A model generated the notes under the pieces. It saw only the letters and a program-made list of their open reading frames with translations. It made no database searches and was not told where the DNA came from. Made by a program: the position numbers and the translations under genes. From positions 380,808-444,807 of the forward strand of contig MU277671.1 in NCBI GenBank assembly GCA_022385805.1: a stretch of DNA of 64,000 nucleotides. Direction: 5' to 3'. Source of the DNA: Pilatotrama ljubarskyi (lineage: Eukaryota; Basidiomycota; Agaricomycetes; Polyporales; Polyporaceae). Positions within the stretch are counted from its first letter, which is position 1, and each line of letters opens with the position of its first letter. Shown here piece after piece: positions 1-13,966 of the stretch.

Positions 1-16
1 TACCCACTTCTGCATT

Positions 17-1899
17 ATGACAGCCTGGAAGACTCCTTTCTCCAGCGGCGTGGCCCACTTTCGTGCCGGAAAGTATCAAGACGCCCTCGAGTGCTTCTCA
101 GAGGTGAGCCCTCCTCTACTTCAAATGAAAGGACGTGGCTAACCCGGCACACAGGCATTGAAACTGGGAGGCGACAGCGCTACGATATATGACTCCCGGG
201 CCGCAGTATACCAGAAACTAGGCAAGCTCAAAGACGCCCTACGTGACGCCAAGGCAGTTATAGACCTCCATCCCGACCGTTGGCAGGTCTGTCTGTAGCT
301 TCCTCCCAGGGCCTTCGACGCTTCTAACACTCCTTCTGGTTTGCTCTACTTCAGGGATATGCACGCTCTGCTCGCCTCTTCTTGCAAGCCCGCAAGTACG
401 ACGCTGCTGGCCGCATGGCAGATCTAGCCCTTGAACGCATTCCCTCAGACCAGACCCGTCGCCGCGACGAGATCACCGTCCTTCAAGATGAGATTGTTGG
501 TGCTCAAAGAGTTGCCGCAAAGGCGGCGTCCCGGAAAGCCTACCACTTTGGAAAGCTGCCGGTCGAGATCGCGACCGCCATGTTCTCGATGGTCCTCGAG
601 CAAGACCACGCTTATGTCGTCACGCTCGCTCAGGTCTGCAAGAACTGGCGTGCGACCATCTTGGAGACTCCGGCGTTCTGGAGGATACTCGTCTTGGGAG
701 GACATCATCCCAAGCGCAAGGTCAAGGTCTGGCGCGACCGTGCGAAAGACAGATTCCACGAGCTGGCCTTTCTCGAGACGTTCACCGACCACGAGCCCGT
801 CTTCGAGGATTTACGCCCCATCTCGATGCAATATCTCCGCTCTCTGAGAGTCGAAGGCCAGAGGTTCAACCAGCTCTTAGCCGACTTACCCGCACTCACT
901 CCCCAAGTGCTCGCCTCCCTTCACAGCGTCATAGTGCAATCAGCTAACAAGGAAATCGTCACTCTGTGTCCGGAAAGCGCAGCCGCACTACATTGGCGGC
1001 AGCTGCAGCTCTCGGGTTGCTTCATCACCGACTTCCACGAGGTCGCAAACGGCTTGAACAAGCTCGATACCCTCTCCGTCGTCAACTGTTCTTGTATGCA
1101 CGGATGGCAACACCTCCTCCACATCCTCTCTCGGAACCCAAGTCTCGCAAGCCTGAAACTGATTGATTATAATCCGCATTTGGATCAGTCGGCAGAAGAC
1201 CTTCCACTTGTGATCCACCTGCCGAGCCTCACTGAGGTCCACATCGAAGACGCATATTCTCTCGCGAATACCCTCCTACCACGTCTCGCCGCTCCCTCTC
1301 TCAGCTCCCTCACCCTGTCCTTACACAGGGTCCGCCTCGAAGAATGTTTGCTGTGGCTCTCCGCCGGTCCTGCACGAACCTTGACAACGCTCTCCATCCA
1401 CAGATCCGCCGTCAACTCCCGGCTCCTGATCGATGTCCTCACGGCAGCTACAGCGCTCGAATCCTTCCGACTCACCGACGTGTGCGATATCGCGTGCCTC
1501 GTTCTCAAAGCGCTGTGTACGCCGCTTGACGCGACGACTCCGGAAGGAACGTCGTCCGCGTCGTCGTCCTCCGAGATGCAGTCCGACGAGCGGCCCGCCT
1601 GCCGCGTTCGGTGCCCTATGCTTCGTCATCTCGACGTCTCGAACTGTCCAGACGTCTCTGCTTCACCGATCATCAAGCTGGTAAAGATGCGCCACCCGGA
1701 GACGCAAACTACCGCTCTCCCCGCTCATGAAGCCGGCACTCACGCGGCGAGCAACGAGCTCCCTGTGCGACCACTGGAGTCCCTGGTTCTCGACGGCTGC
1801 CCGAATGTCGACGCAGACGTCCTTCCTTGGCTGAGGTCGGCGGTCCCGTCGGTCAGCTGCATCTACATGAAGAAGAAGGACGCAAAGTGGAAACGCTGA
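17..1899 (+). CDS. TPR-containing F-box protein (Pof3/Dia2-like)
   Basis: Probable substrate receptor of an SCF ubiquitin ligase. Three exons are read: ATG at 17 to the donor at 104, a middle exon starting near 156 and ending near 286, and the last exon from about 355 to the stop at 1897-1899. The first about 110 residues form TPR-like helices (SGVAHFRAGKYQDALECF and YDSRAAVYQKLGKLKDALRD). An F-box follows (KLPVEIATAMFSMVLEQ, then VCKNWR...TPAFW), and the remainder resembles leucine-rich repeats. TPR, F-box, then LRR is the order of fission yeast Pof3 and budding yeast Dia2, which act in chromatin and replication control; orthology is inferred. The frame stays open upstream of the ATG to the window edge, so the true start could lie outside. 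About 585 residues. Confidence 0.82.
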
Positions 1900-1979
1900 A
1901 GCGCCTCGTCGTTCCCCGGGTGGTCATGGATTGCGGACAGCCTAATCTTTACAATCTGTACGGTATAGTGGGTTTGGAT

Positions 1980-3474
1980 TCATTGTAGCTCCGTCAGGCC
2001 GAACGCTTCTACCGTGTTCTTCCACGCCTTCTCCGTGATCTGCTCGAAGGGCACACCTTCGTGCAGCTTGTGGACGACCCAAGCGACGCCTCCGATCGCT
2101 CCCGGTTCGTTGCGTCCCTTGACAGGACGGCCGTAGACAAACGATTCAGGCTTCGTTGCAGGGGGAAAGTAGAGCGAGTTGAGGGCGGGTGGGAGGGACG
2201 ACAGGTGGGCTTTGGACGCGTGCGTCGATGTCATCGAGCACCAAGGAGCATCTACGCTGGCAGTGAGCGGGCGAGGGTGTCCGGTAGAATCCCGCACGCG
2301 ACTTACCAGTCTCTAGCATGAGTTTGTCGGGTCGGATTGACTTCGTAGTAGCAAGATTCTCTGCGGTCTTCAGAGAACACCCGTTCACTCTGAGAACAGG
2401 TATGATCAGGCACTTCCGTCGAACGGATGGAATTAGGCCGCTTTACCCTATATGAAAGCCAATGTCCATCTGCGAGTACACATGGATGAGCGAACATGCG
2501 AATCCATCCCTTGAGCGTTCACTTACCAATTCAGCAGCTTCCTCAGCGGTTCCGGTGAAGCTGTGGACAACACCGCCGTTTCCGCCCGCTGCCCTGCCAC
2601 CATCCTTGTCAAAACCCTCCTCGCGAAGAATTTGGACAAAGTCCTTGTGCGCCGCACGAGAGTGCAGGAACAGCGGTAGGTGGTATTTCTTAGCCAGAGC
2701 AAGCTGAGAACCTGTACTCGCGTACGATCAGCCACGGATCACAAACAAGTCGAGGCTGGCGGAAGAGACTCACGGAAATGGCGGCGTTGCACATCCTCCG
2801 AGGCAAAGTGCGTACGGTCATAATCTGCGGGCCACGTCAGTCCTCAATACTCAACACGGATATCATTTAGAAGGGACATCGACATACCCAAGCCGCACTC
2901 GCCCACTGCGACGACTCTACCCTTCCCGGTCAAGTTCGCGGCAATGAGCTTGTCCAGCTCCTCCAGATACTTCTCGGGACCGCCGCGGAACTGGTCGAAC
3001 TGTTTCGAGCGCGTCGGATGGCACCCCACAGTCGCGTAGAATCCGAGCTGTTTCGCGAGCTCGAGGGCCTCTTTGGACTCGTGCAGGCTGCCGCCGGTGA
3101 TGATCATCGACTTGACCCCCGCCGCTCGCGATCGCTCGAGCATGGCTTCTAGGTCGTCTGGACAGTGCGTATATGAGGACACCGACGAGGGGGGCGTGCG
3201 AGCGATCGCGGCCTGGACGCACCATCGTGTTTCCGCTTGCCGTGGTGCCATCCTCTGAAGATGGGATCGGTCAGGTTCACTGGGAAGTCATACGCGTCTT
3301 AGGATTTCGGTCTCATGAGACGTGCAAACCTTCCACTAGCCTGCAATATCTACAAACGCATCGCGAGTTAGTTCAAGCCTGCTAGTAACGGTGGTCGATC
3401 GCACCGATGAATCTATACTTCTCCGGGTGCACCTCTTGAGCTGGTGGTTTAGCAGCTACAACGGTGACAGGCAT
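1980..3474 (-). CDS. TatD-family metal-dependent deoxyribonuclease
   Basis: TatD-type TIM-barrel hydrolase, probably a 3'-5' exonuclease acting on DNA ends. Read on the minus strand from ATG 3474 through about nine exons. Family motifs in order: DIAVNLTDPIFRGWHHGK (first metal-binding region), SMIITGGSLHESKEAL, ATVGCHPTR, VAVGECGLDYDR (catalytic Glu), LPLFLHSRAA, VVHSFTGT, then KAHLSS near the C-terminus. The N-terminal motif is restored only if a 9-nt exon (3341-3349) is used and the next intron (3280-3340) is GC-AG, because the GT donor further on would leave a TAG in frame. It is divergently transcribed from the thiolase gene. About 345 residues, normal for eukaryotic TatD proteins. Confidence 0.85.
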
Positions 3475-4116
3475 GGTTTCCGGTCTTAGGCTTCCTCTCC
3501 CTACAGCCGACGCGGATACGCTGCGGGTATGGCAGTAAGAGAGAGGCTGCGGTAATCGCAGGGAACCTGGAATTCGAAGTAATCGCGGTAGACGCTTGAT
3601 CGCACAGCTCACGAACCCAATCGCCATTCAGGAACGCGGTGTTACGTATAGCGTTCGACTGCAACTCCCATGCCGACATACAAGATGAAAGGTCTGTCGG
3701 ATTAGTACGAGGACGGCCCACTGTGTCCAGCGAACAGCTGCAGGTCTCTGCACGAGCTGGATCCGGAGCGAGCATGGGCGCCTCCAGGTGCGCTCTGGGA
3801 TACTGTACCAATCACATGAGCCCGTCCCGTCCGATCCGCTCTTCTCTCGCCCGCCACAACCTCCCCACGGGGTCACTCGCTCGGGCACACTCACAGTGCA
3901 TCTGCGCAACCCCAGACCAAGGTCCGGGCTGGCGCGCCTCCGCTGAATCGTCTCCGGCAAGCAAAAGAGCCCGCTCACCAGACCGTCCGGCTCGGCCTGC
4001 TCATCTTACTCCCGAGAGCCGGAGTCTTAAGAGCCCTCCCCACGTCGTCCCCTAGCTGAGCGAGCATCCCTCCTGTCCTCGACCGCATCCCCTAGCCCTC
4101 TCCGACCATAGCGAAC
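3475..4116. other. Divergent intergenic region, TatD / thiolase
   Basis: 642 bases between two start codons pointing apart; it must hold both promoters and 5' leaders. Open frames on both strands here match no family I know and have no sensible exon structure. No clear TATA box or operator was recognised. Confidence 0.6.
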
Positions 4117-5710
<1,594 letters not shown>

Positions 5711-6143
5711 TTATGGGCCGCGAGAAGGGACTAGCATTCTGCGCTTTATAGGATAGGATTGTATCGTTACGGAGGCTCCCTCTTGGTTAGTATCGCTTTA
5801 ACACCACAACCATACGATGGGCGGCGTGCATAGATCGAAAGGGCGTCAAGCTGCGTCAAGCGTCGTGAATTATGGGACCGAGGAGGGCATAGGAAGCGAA
5901 AATAGCAGCGGCACGCAGGGGCCGCGCCATGTGCCGGGTGATGCCGAGGAGGAGTAGAAAGGAGGGCGCGGAGTGAGAAACAAACAATCATCCCCGTTTC
6001 TGTCTCCCGCCTCTCTCTGTAACGACCGCCCACCACGCCCGCCAGCACCTCGCCTGGCCGGTCCTTTCTCTTCTACATAGCCATCCCAAGCAGTCTACTG
6101 CGTCCTCTCCTTTCTTCTCTTACCCGACGAGGCCTGCAGCGCC
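5711..6143 (+). other. Intergenic region upstream of the lyase-like gene
   Basis: 433 bases: thiolase 3' end and the promoter/leader of the following gene. A pyrimidine-rich stretch precedes the ATG at 6144 (about 6060-6125), common in fungal promoters. Nothing else recognised. Confidence 0.5.
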
Positions 6144-8683
6144 ATGGCCTCGAACAACAACTACGCGTACAACGCGACCTACAATCACAGCAACGCCTCC
6201 AACATCCACACGCCCTACGGCTCTGGCGACCCCTACTACAACGAGTCGACTGGTTTCATCAATCCCAATGCTAGTAAGAAACGGACCAGCAACTGGGTGA
6301 AGATCGGCATCCCCGTCGCCCTCGTAGTCGTCGCCGCCGCGGTGGTGGGAATCGTTCTTGGCGTGCGCTCCCACAAGTCGTCCTCTGCCTCGTCCAGCGG
6401 CGGCTCGTCTGCCGAGGCTGCTGCCAGCCAGGCAGCCAGCGTGAAGAACGAGATTGGCATGTTCGCCACGGCGACGGACAGCCAGTACCTCCTCCCGCTC
6501 TACCCTTCCACCGTGAGCAATCTTCTCGGCATGTCTCGAGACTTAGTTTCTGACGTGGACATATCGTCCAGACCAATACCGCCGCATACACTAGCCCCAC
6601 GTTTAATCCTTCCAACAACGCTGCGCTCGCGTGGCCGTCCGATTCCTTCCAGCCCGCCAACCCCTCGCCCACCGAGGTCCGTACCGACCGCCCTCGCCTT
6701 ATCGCGCCGTCGTACAAGTGGGACGCGCTCCCTAATCTCATCAAGAACGATCCGTACATGAAGTTCTGGAATGACACCATCTTCGGCAACGCTACTGCGT
6801 ACTTTGACCTCCCCGTCGTGCAGTACTTCATGGACGGCGATAGCGGTATCCTGGATAACGCGCGCGAGATCAAGATGCGCATCAAGGCATTCGCGTACGT
6901 GTACCGCCTGACCAAGGACACCAAGTGGGTAGACAGGGCGTACAAGGAGCTCCAGGTACATACGGCCATCCTAACTCCGCATTACTGAGTTCTGATGGGA
7001 TCTACAGAACGCAGTCAGCGACTCCTTCGGGCCTTCCGGCGACCAGAAGTGGAACCCTACCCATTTCCTCGACACCGCTGAGTTCACCGCTGCCTTCGGC
7101 TACGCGTACGACTGGTTCTACGACGCCTGGAGTGACGACCAGAAGACCGAGATCCGCACCAACATGATCACTTACGGTCTGAACCGTGGTATCATCGCGT
7201 ACAGCAACAGCGACAACCTCTACACCGGTTGGTGGACAAACAACACGCAGGGCAACTGGAACTGTGTCTGCAACGGTGGTCTCACTGTCGGTGCTCTCGC
7301 CATCGTCGACGATGACACTACCGGCACCGCTAAGCAGATTCTCGGCATGACCGTCGATAACGCGAAGCAGAACTGCGCGCAGGCCGTCACATCTGACGGT
7401 ACGTGGACGGAGACCGCCAACTACTGGTACTTCGGTACTACTGGACACGCCGAGATGGCCTCTTCCCTCATGACCGCCACCGGTTCCGACTACGAGCTCC
7501 TGACGGTGAACCCCAACTTCTGGAAGACCGGTCTGTACCACATGTACGTCAACGGCCCTGGCTCGCTCTTCGCCTACGGCGACCACGGCCCCAACAAGTT
7601 CTCGACCACCGCCAATGCCATGCTGCTGTACGGCGACTACTTCAAGCACCCCGAGTTCATCCTCTACCAGCGCGACCAGCATGACGCCCCCGAGCCGTGG
7701 TCCATGTTCTGGTACAACCCGACGGTTGCTGGTGCGTTCTGGGACGGCATGCCGCTCGACCACTTCTTCACGGACGACCTCGACCAGTGGGCGGCGATGC
7801 GGGGCAGCTGGACCGACGAGAGCGCGCTCTACGTCGCGATGAAGTTCGGCAAGAACCAAGGCCATCAGACGCACAACGACCTCGATGTTGGTGACTTCGT
7901 CGTCGACGCGCTCGGCACGCGCTGGGCCGGCGAGCTCGGCTCGGGCGACTACCGGTCAGAGAACTACTTCAGCAACGACACACAGGGCAGTGAGCGCTGG
8001 TTTTACTACCGCAAGCGCACGGAGGGCCAGAACACGATCCTCGTGAACGCGGACAACCAGCTCGTCAGCGCGGAGCCGAAGATCCTGCAGAACCTCACTT
8101 CTGGCACGGCTCAGGGCTCAAGCACCGTCATGGACGTCCCCTCAGACTCTACCGCGCTGTTCACCGGGGACCTCACCAGCGCATACGCCGATACTGCGTA
8201 AGTCGTCTTGCCGCTCACGTCCGCAGTCTCATATACTCATTCGTTATTTGCAGTACTTCGTGGAAGCGTGGTGTCCGCCTGCTAAACGGCCGCAAGCAGG
8301 TGCTCATCCAGGACGATATCACCGCGTCACAGAGCATCATGTGGCGCATGCACACGAATGCGACCGTGGACGCGTCCGGCACTTCTGCGACGCTGACTAT
8401 TGGCGACAAGAAGATGCAGATGCAGATCCTGTACGCGCCCGACGGGGCCTCGTTCAGCACTGGCCCCGCGCAGCGGTTGAGCTCGGACCCTCCGCTGATC
8501 GACAATCAGGTCGACCAGCCGAACCCGGGCGTGACGGTCGTGATGATCAGCCTGCCGGCGGGCCAGTACAGCTTGCAGGTGCTGATGAACCCGCAGTGGG
8601 ACGGGATGTCGGCGAGCGACTTCGTGACGCCGCCGTCAGTGCCCATCGACAGCTGGTCATTGACGAGCCACAACGCGTCATAA
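6144..8683 (+). CDS. Heparinase II/III-like polysaccharide lyase, type II membrane protein
   Basis: Four exons, joined at introns near 6514-6571, 6957-7007 and 8201-8253, give about 790 residues. The N-terminus is polar and Asn/Tyr-rich, followed by basic KKRTSNWVK and one hydrophobic segment (about residues 54-73), then a Ser/Ala linker. This predicts a cytosolic N-terminus with the catalytic part outside or in the secretory lumen. The body has an alpha-toroid-like region (WDALPNLIKND, AEFTAAFGYAYDWFY, GNWNCVCNGG) followed by a heparinase II/III core around QTHNDLDVGDFVVDALG and RWAGELGSGDY, with conserved His and Tyr candidates for beta-elimination. The substrate cannot be told from sequence; uronic-acid glycans are an inference from the family. 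Confidence 0.78.
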
Positions 8684-9448
8684 TGGATTGTTGATGGGGT
8701 GTTTCGTTTCTCCTGACTTAGCATACTCGATCCTATCTACTTCACGATCAGTGATGGACCGTCTCCGCTCGCACATTGTTCCCTTGTACTTTCTTCTGCT
8801 TCGTCCAGTCTGCATGGACTGAAAAGCCCTGGTGAACTGGAGTCGGCGGGTTTTTGTTACTAGCACTACTACGCGTTATACCTTTCCCGCCGAGCGACGG
8901 ACGGCTGCGTCGAATGTATGGATTGCATACCCTGGAATGCGCGCGTGCATGTGTCTGAGAAGGGTGCAGAGTGCGATGATGGACGGGAGACGTGCGGGCG
9001 CTTGGAGCGTGATACGGGCCTCGGTTGCCGTGGCATCGCAGAAGGGGCTGCCAACAAGAGCGGGCGGGCGCCAGCCGTGGGTCGCCTCGCCTCTCCCCGT
9101 TTCTGTCTCTCCCCCGCGCTCTCTCCCGCTGGCCTTGCCATCCTCCGCTCCTTTCTGTTTTCCCTCCTTCACAGCAACAAAACAAACCACATCCAGGGGA
9201 CGCCCCCTCTCCCCGCCGTCCAGTACGTCCACCTCCCCCTCACGCCCTTTTTTCTTCTTTTTCTCCCGGGCTGGTCTCGGTCTATTCCTCCGTGTCCGTT
9301 CGTTCTTTTGATTGTCGTCAACCACCGCCCGACGTTCCACTTCGTGTGCCCGACAGCAAAAACTGACCGACAGCCGTACGCAGCGTCCCGCACAACCCCC
9401 TCCCCACTCTGCGACACGGTTCCGACCTGTTGAACACACGTAGCCGCC
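8684..9448 (+). other. Intergenic region with CT-rich leader
   Basis: 765 bases without a supported gene. The last 300 bases before the next ATG are strongly pyrimidine-rich on the plus strand, including a C/T tract near 9236-9266, typical of fungal promoters and 5' leaders. Long frames on both strands here are low-complexity by-products of that composition. Confidence 0.55.
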
Positions 9449-10604
9449 ATGTTCGCTCGCTCTAGCAAGGTCGCACTTACACTCCTTTGCCTCGTCGTCG
9501 CCCTGGGCTTGGCCACTGTATCCGAGGCGAATTCGCTCGTTCACCCCGCCCGCGACCATGCTGGCCTCTCTCGCATGATCAAGAAGCGCTCCCCGGACGG
9601 CCTCCTCCTCTCCCCTATCATCGCACCAGAGGGCGACCCTACGGGCAGCGTCGGCACTGACACTGCCTCTTCCACTGGGACCGGTTCCGTCACCTCGGCG
9701 GCGACCTCCACTGGCACGTCGAGCGCGGCCTCATCGACTGGCACCAGCGCGGCTAGCACGTCCACGGATACGGCTTCGGTATGTAACTCTCTCGTCATCC
9801 GAGCTGTGTGCAGGGAAGTTGACTCGTTCTCAGGCTGCGTCGTCCACCGGAAGCTTGTCCGCGAGCTCGAGCAGTGGCACTTCGTCCGCGTCCTCGGCCG
9901 CGTCCAGCAGCAGCTCGAGCATCGCTTCCTCCAGCTCCTCCCTTCCTACCTCCTCTGCCACGCCTACTCCCACTACCGACCCGAATCTGCAGTTCACGCA
10001 GGCGTCAGAGCCCGATACCCCGGCCACTTCTGCTCGCTCTACCTCCACCAACTTCGTCACCGTCACCGCTAGCACCGCTGAGCCCTCCCAGAGCGCCGGT
10101 GCCTCCACCAGCGGCGCGGCCTCCACCTCGAGCGGAAAGATCACTCGCACGACCATCATCGTCATCGTCGTCGTCGCGTCGTCGATTGGCCTGATCGCAT
10201 TCGCCTGGACCGTCTTCCGCAAGTGGAAGCTCCGCCCCTCGTCCAGCTTCGACGACCGCATGCAGCCCATCGACTGGCAGCCGACCGCGCCCGAGGACGG
10301 CATCGTCCCGAGCCACCGCCGTGCGGCCTCGAACGCGTCCCACGGTTCGTTCCACTCCTCCGGCCACAGCGATGGCCATGCCCCGTCCCTTCAGCCCGTC
10401 CCGGAGCACGACTTCACTGCTGGCGCGGCGACTCTCGCGCCGGTCGGCGGCTACGCCGACCTCCAGCGTGGTCCCAGCCCCCAGCCGACCATGTCCGAGC
10501 TCTCGCGCGGCCCGAGTCTGACGCGCCCGGGCTACGACTACGGCGTGCCCCTCCACCACCAGGGCATAGGCGGGTACGAGTACAACAACGGCATGCGCTA
10601 CTAA
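9449..10604 (+). CDS. Ser/Thr-rich single-pass surface protein (Mid2/Wsc-like architecture)
   Basis: Two exons (intron about 9780-9834) encode about 366 residues. Order: signal peptide (residues 1-28), a short basic segment with a possible KR processing site (MIKKRSPDG), about 160 residues of nearly pure Ser/Thr/Ala likely to be O-mannosylated, a transmembrane helix at about 215-235 (TIIVIVVVASSIGLIAFAW), then a basic stop-transfer FRKWKLRP and a cytoplasmic tail of about 130 residues. Known sensors such as Mid2 and Wsc proteins share this layout and report cell-wall stress. No WSC cysteine domain is present, so the link is by architecture only. The tail ends GYEYNNGMRY. Confidence 0.72.
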
Positions 10605-11386
10605 GCGTGCCGCTCGGGAATGTGCTCTGTCGTGACTGGCGCAGCGCGTCATTGTACGGATAGGAGCGAAGAAGGGCACAACGATACCTCGACAAGTTCA
10701 CCTTCTCCTGCCCGTGAGGTCCCGCCGTCTGACAATCTCGACGAGGGGCCTCCCGGGCCTCTTCCCTTTTCTCTTTTGAGCTTCTTGCAATTTCTGTTCT
10801 CTGTCACTTTTATCCCAACCGTTTACGCGCCAGGGACGTGCATCCAGATGTGCGTGACCTTCCGCTCCCGCTGGACGCTTCAACGACATCCCGTTCTGTG
10901 CCGTTAGTTGACCTCTCTCTACGACGCGGTGTGGCTTGGTGCTTTTCCCAGAGTTCTGTCTCTCCCTCAAGAAGACGACGATGATTATACTACTAGTACT
11001 TGATGTGCGTACAGTGACGACCTCGGCAAGACAGTGCGTCGACCCTACGGTCCTACATCGCCCCTGCGTGCCTCGCGTTCCTTCGGGACGGTCAGTCATT
11101 TGAGGTCCCAGGTCTGGGCCGCCGAGGCACGAGGCCCTGAAACGCCTATCTTTGGCTATGTTGATTCATGTGTTGGCGTTGATTGTGGTGGTACCTACTA
11201 CAAGTTTCTGAACAGTGAGTACTATATAGTGATATGTGGTGAGGTTACTGAGTACATGCATGCGGTTGTTCGCGGACTATCGATACAGCAATACGTTTGT
11301 CGAATTGTCGGAGAGTCCAGTCCTATCCCGTCCCGTACCGCCCAGCCCCCGGATTTGGTATGCGTTCATGAAGCACATCCCTCATT
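10605..11386. other. Tail-to-tail intergenic region
   Basis: 782 bases between two converging genes, expected to hold their 3' UTRs and polyadenylation signals. No conserved coding segment, RNA gene or repeat recognised. Confidence 0.5.
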
Positions 11387-13966
11387 TCAATCACCGTCTT
11401 CGTCTTCCTCGTCCTGATCATCCAGGACCAGCGCGCCGAAGCGGCCTGCGGTCCCTCCGAGCTTCCCGCCGGTCTTGCCCCGAGCACCGCTCGCGTCTCC
11501 GGCCGCGCCAGCCTCCGCGTCCTCGTCCTCGTCTTCATCATCCTCGTGCCCTGCCTCACCGCCCTCTCCCTCTTCCTCTTCCTCATCTTCGTCTTCCTCC
11601 CCGTCTTCCGAACCCTGCTCGGACAGCGTCGTCTCCGCCTCGTCCGTATGCGGCGTCTCGTGTTCATGCTCCGCTTCGTCGAGGTCAAGCGCGTCTTGGC
11701 CGTCATGGGCCCCGATCCAGATCCCTGCCCCCTCTTGCGGCTGGTGCGCCCGGATAGTGCTGGGGTCTGTGCCTGGCGGCCAGAACGCCCAGCGGATCCG
11801 GCCCTCGGCGAGCGCGCGGAGGACTGCGGCGGTGGACAGTGATGGCCATGTCAGTATCACGAACACACGGTCGCAGCGGCAGCGGCAGCGGTGGTTTTTG
11901 TGCGCGCGGACGTGATTCGGTGTGGTCGGAATGCGAGATGCGCGGATGAGCGAGCGAGAAGACGCGGTCTGTCAGTCTGAAATGTCCGAACGAGCAAAAG
12001 GAAGCGACGCACTTGCGTTCCCGGCGCGCTTCACGTCCGGCCTGCCCACCCGCGCCGTGATCCAGCCCTTCTTCGTCGCATACGCCGACAGGATGTCCAT
12101 CGCCGTCCACACCACCTCCCTTCCCTTCCCCTGTCCCGCGGTCTCGGCGGCGGCAGCAGCAGACCGGGGCTGCATGCCGGCGCGCCACGTGCGCTTGTCC
12201 TCCGCGGGGGGCTCGGCGAGCGCGGGGTGCGCGCCCTCGAGCCCGAGGATCGTCTCGAGCGGGAGGAGCTGCGCGGCGTGGTGGATGCAGAGCGGGATCG
12301 CGGACACGCGCGAGATGGGGAGGATTCCGCTGAGGACCTGCGGGGCGATTGTCGCGTGAGCATGAACACGCGAGAAGGACGGTCGCCCCGAGAGAAGCGG
12401 GAGTACGTACCTGCGTTTCCATCGGTACGTAGTTGGGGAAGACGAGCCCCGGGCAGTCGACCAGCCGGACTTCGGGCGTCCAGAAGAGCGTCTGGAAGTG
12501 CTTGGTCTGTGGAGTCGCGCGAGTGCGTCAATTAAGTTTACGATCGTCATGCGAGAGGTAAAGTGGCGAATCGCACCTTTCCAGGCGTGCGCGACGCTCT
12601 GACCTTCGTAGTCTCGAAGAGCGCATTCAGGAGGGACGACTTGCCGACGTTGGGTTGTCCTGAGACGCGAATTGTGAGCACCTATACGGAACGAGGCTTC
12701 CGCTGAGTCTTACCGATGACTCCAACGGTCAAGAATTCCGGCTCGCTTTCTTCATCCGTGTGTTCTCCGTCCGTATGTCCCTCACCATCTGCCTTGCCCG
12801 TCTTGTGCGCCCCGACCGCAGTTCCGACCTTGCCGCCGTGGGCCTTGAGGACCGCGTCCCAGTTCAGCTGCGTCTTCACCCTCGGCTTCCAGTTCTTGAG
12901 CCTTTCTGGGTTACTCTTCACCTCTTCCGGCGGCTCCAGGAGCTCCGCATGCGTCTCCCTGAGGGCGTCGACGAGCGCCTTCCGGAACGCAGAGGGGAGA
13001 TGGGGCTCATGTCCGCGGCGCTTTGAGCCGTTCGCGTCGATGGGCTTCTCAACAAAGGACTCGACCTGAACGACGCGCGCTCCTGGGAAGCGCGCTTGGA
13101 GGTAGGAGGTCCACGCGGCGGCACGGTCGGGGCCGGCGATGTCGACTTTGGTGAGCACGAGGACGGTGCGGAGGCGGGAGGCATTGGAGACGCTGGAGAG
13201 GTAGGACGAGAGGGCGGGTGGGAAGTGGAGGGTCGGGCAGCGCGAGTCGAGGAGGATGAGTAGGATCTGGGAGATCTCTGTCACGCGCCATCTGTGAGGG
13301 TTTATTGGTGTCAGCAGAGGAGTCTGTGAGCGAGACGAAGTGAACTTACAGCTGGCGCCAGACTTCGAGGTTGCGCTCGAAGGAGGTGGGCGCGTGAGGC
13401 ATCTCGTCCGGCTCCTTGATCTCATCGGATCCCTGGGCGGATCGCTGAGGATTCTTCTCCTCAGGATCGTCGACGCTGCACCAGGCGTTCACGGCCTCGT
13501 CGGTCTGCGCGAGCCACTTCTTGAAGAGGCCCTCCTCGTTCGCCTCGACCTCCTTCTTGGACATGTCGTAGCGCCACTTTGGACGCCGGGGGCACGTCAG
13601 CTGTGCGACATCCTGGGAGTCGGAGCGCGTGCCGTCAGCGAGGGCATCCGTGGCGATCTTGGGCTGTGTGTCAACGTCCGAGAGGATCGCGGCCTCGGGC
13701 TGCAGGGGGCGCGCGAGGGGGAGGTTGGATGCGAGGATCTCCGTCTTCTTGAGAAAGTGCGTGGGGAGCTTGACGAAGGAAGATTCGAGGCGGCGTGCGG
13801 ACTCTGCGCTGTGCGGGGGCGCGGTCTGAGCCTTGCGGGGCTTGCGGGTGCGTCTGTCTGGCTTGCTGGGTGGGGGAGGGGAGATGTCGCCGCGCTTGAC
13901 GGCGCGTTTGAGCATCAGCTGCTCCCTGCGCTGCTTGTGTGAGAGCGGCTTGCGTCTGTTGAGCAT
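11387..13966 (-). CDS. GNL1-like circularly permuted GTPase (HSR1/MMR1 family)
   Basis: Begins MLNRRKPLSHKQRREQLMLK, matching the basic N-terminus of GNL1. The G motifs occur in permuted order: G4 as LTKVD, then G1 GQPNVGKSSLLNALF with G2-like RTPGKTKHF, then G3 DCPGLVFPNY. The C-terminal helical part reads WTAMDILSAYATKKGW and DVKRAGNAVLRALAEGRI, again GNL1-specific. A very acidic, Glu/Asp-rich tail (about 60 residues) precedes the stop at 11387. Exon joins used: about 13346/13290, 12715/12650, 12576/12506, 12410/12355 and 12023/11838. Family members work in nucleolar or cytoplasmic ribosome assembly. The linker after G4 is longer than usual. About 750 residues. Confidence 0.85.

Noticed and set aside
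3449..4055. Overlapping open frames between TatD and thiolase genes
   Set aside because: No family motifs, no consistent splice structure, and the interval must contain two divergent promoters.
8748..9559. Long frames on both strands upstream of the Ser/Thr-rich surface protein
   Set aside because: They arise from CT/GA-rich low-complexity DNA; competing frames overlap and none looks conserved.
11922..13942. Plus-strand frames antisense to the GNL1-like gene
   Set aside because: The minus strand encodes clear GTPase motifs; these are by-products of GC-rich codon use.
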